Of a stretch of 64,000 nucleotides of DNA, positions 63,399 through 64,000 are shown one piece after another. Numbering within the stretch: position 1 is the stretch's first letter; the number at the start of each line of letters is the position of its first letter. Below the pieces are notes generated by a model. The model searched no databases, had not been told where the DNA came from, and saw only the letters and a list, made by a program, of their open reading frames with translations. The stretch is from Rheinheimera sp. EpRS3 (GTDB lineage Bacteria > Pseudomonadota > Gammaproteobacteria > Enterobacterales > Alteromonadaceae), in contig NZ_LNQS01000001.1 of NCBI RefSeq assembly GCF_001513785.1, positions 186,001 through 250,000 of the forward strand, in the 5' to 3' direction. The position numbers and the translations under genes are program-made.

Positions 63399-64000
63399 TT
63401 TATTCACCGCACCAGGCATCACGAACAGCGCCCTGACAGATTTAAGCCAGATGCAGGCGCTGCTGCAGCGCTGGACTGAGCGGCGCTGGCTGCGCGCTTT
63501 AGATGCACAGTTACCGCAGACTCTGCATCAGCTTGCCGCTGAGCCCAACCCACTGGTCTGGCTGCTTACTGCTTTGTTGTGTCATCAGTATGGCCGTGGC
63601 CACAGCTGTATTTTGCTGCAGGATTTACTGAATGATCCGGACGGTCTGCTTAGCCTGCCGCCGCAAAACCAGTTTTTACAACGCTTTAGCGATAGGCCCT
63701 CGGCCATTTTGCAGGGTTTAACATTACAGGATTATCGCACTGCGCTGGCACAAAGCAGTTGGCTGCAAGGTGAGGGCGGCGCGCCCCTGGTATTGGCCGA
63801 CGAACGCCTGTATTTGCACCGGTTGTATCAGGCTGAGCAGCAGGTAAAGCAGCAGATCAACCGCCGGGTCAGCACAGTGCTACCGCTGCCCGTTAATATT
63901 GCTGAGCAGCTTGAGGCGTTATTCCCGCCAACCGAAAAAACTGATCCTGACTGGCAAAAACTGGCCTGCGCTATGGCGCTGCAGCGGCGCTTTGCCATTA
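63388..64000 (+). CDS. recD: Exodeoxyribonuclease V subunit alpha (RecD), 3' end outside window
   Basis: The first 204 codons of recD are visible. The frame opens at ATG 63388 inside the end of recB, with GGAG eight bases before. MQFDLFTAPGITNSALTDLS and PNPLVWLLTALLCHQYGRGH followed by SCILLQDLL agree with RecD N-terminal domains. The helicase motifs lie beyond base 64000. RecD is the fast 5'-3' motor of RecBCD. Confidence 0.93.
   Translation, partial: MQFDLFTAPGITNSALTDLSQMQALLQRWTERRWLRALDAQLPQTLHQLAAEPNPLVWLLTALLCHQYGRGHSCILLQDLLNDPDGLLSLPPQNQFLQRFSDRPSAILQGLTLQDYRTALAQSSWLQGEGGAPLVLADERLYLHRLYQAEQQVKQQINRRVSTVLPLPVNIAEQLEALFPPTEKTDPDWQKLACAMALQRRFAI

Noticed and set aside
1-64000. CRISPR arrays, tRNA/rRNA genes, insertion sequences or prophage
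   Set aside because: No regularly spaced repeats, cloverleaf-type sequences, transposase or phage structural genes were seen on either strand.

Overview
The window is a gammaproteobacterial chromosome segment. The RecG, SpoT, omega, Gmk, PepD and RecBCD orthologs and the TonB-receptor/tryptophan-halogenase cluster best fit the Rheinheimera / Arsukibacterium / Alishewanella group. That placement is inference from gene content and moderate GC; no 16S gene is present. No tRNA, rRNA, CRISPR array, transposase or integrase was seen.

Layout. 1-1754 is the 3' part of a sialate O-acetylesterase-type SGNH hydrolase. 1.8-4.4 kb is an AT-richer accessory islet: a RelB/YafQ toxin-antitoxin pair, a small HExxH protein and a KAP-family P-loop NTPase, with an integron attC-like site between the last two. 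4.6-11.9 kb is a minus-strand nutrient-uptake cluster: a TonB-dependent receptor, a SapC-family protein, a JmjC-like cupin, a flavin-dependent tryptophan halogenase and a DUF6445 protein. A MetR-like LysR regulator, a lipase-like hydrolase, an M74/MepA-like endopeptidase and chromate transporter ChrA follow to 17.2 kb. 17.2-23.9 kb holds a regulator-hydrolase fusion and a three-gene exported operon (lipoprotein, beta-domain plus helical-repeat protein, metzincin lipoprotein). It is bracketed by an intact DUF1445 gene and a detached copy of that gene's last ~27 codons.

24.7-31.3 kb is the core operon gmk-rpoZ-spoT-ridA-(periplasmic SBP)-recG. Then come a DUF4442 protein, a large membrane-anchored propeller/GGDEF diguanylate cyclase, pepD, an EamA exporter with divergent LysR gene, a DUF1496-like protein and an M14 peptidase. 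At 40.3-43 kb a MarR-HlyD-DUF2955 efflux operon has two near-perfect palindromic operators on its promoter. Two exported alpha/beta hydrolases, an AraC regulator and an SRPBCC protein follow.

46.5-50.6 kb is a second accessory islet. It has a putative phage abortive-infection protein, a PD-(D/E)XK nuclease-like protein whose first ~30 codons appear frameshifted at a G4 tract, and a HicA-like/HTH gene pair whose consensus promoter overlaps a 19-bp-arm palindrome. The rest is a LysE exporter, a DUF502 protein, an Rrf2 regulator divergent from a thioredoxin-reductase-like flavoprotein, the cis/trans fatty acid isomerase Cti, and recC-recB-recD, with recD cut by the window end.

Most unusual items: the attC-like site that makes the KAP NTPase look like an integron cassette, the exported three-gene operon inside degenerate direct repeats, the frameshifted nuclease next to an Abi protein, and the Cys-rich HicA-like pair.
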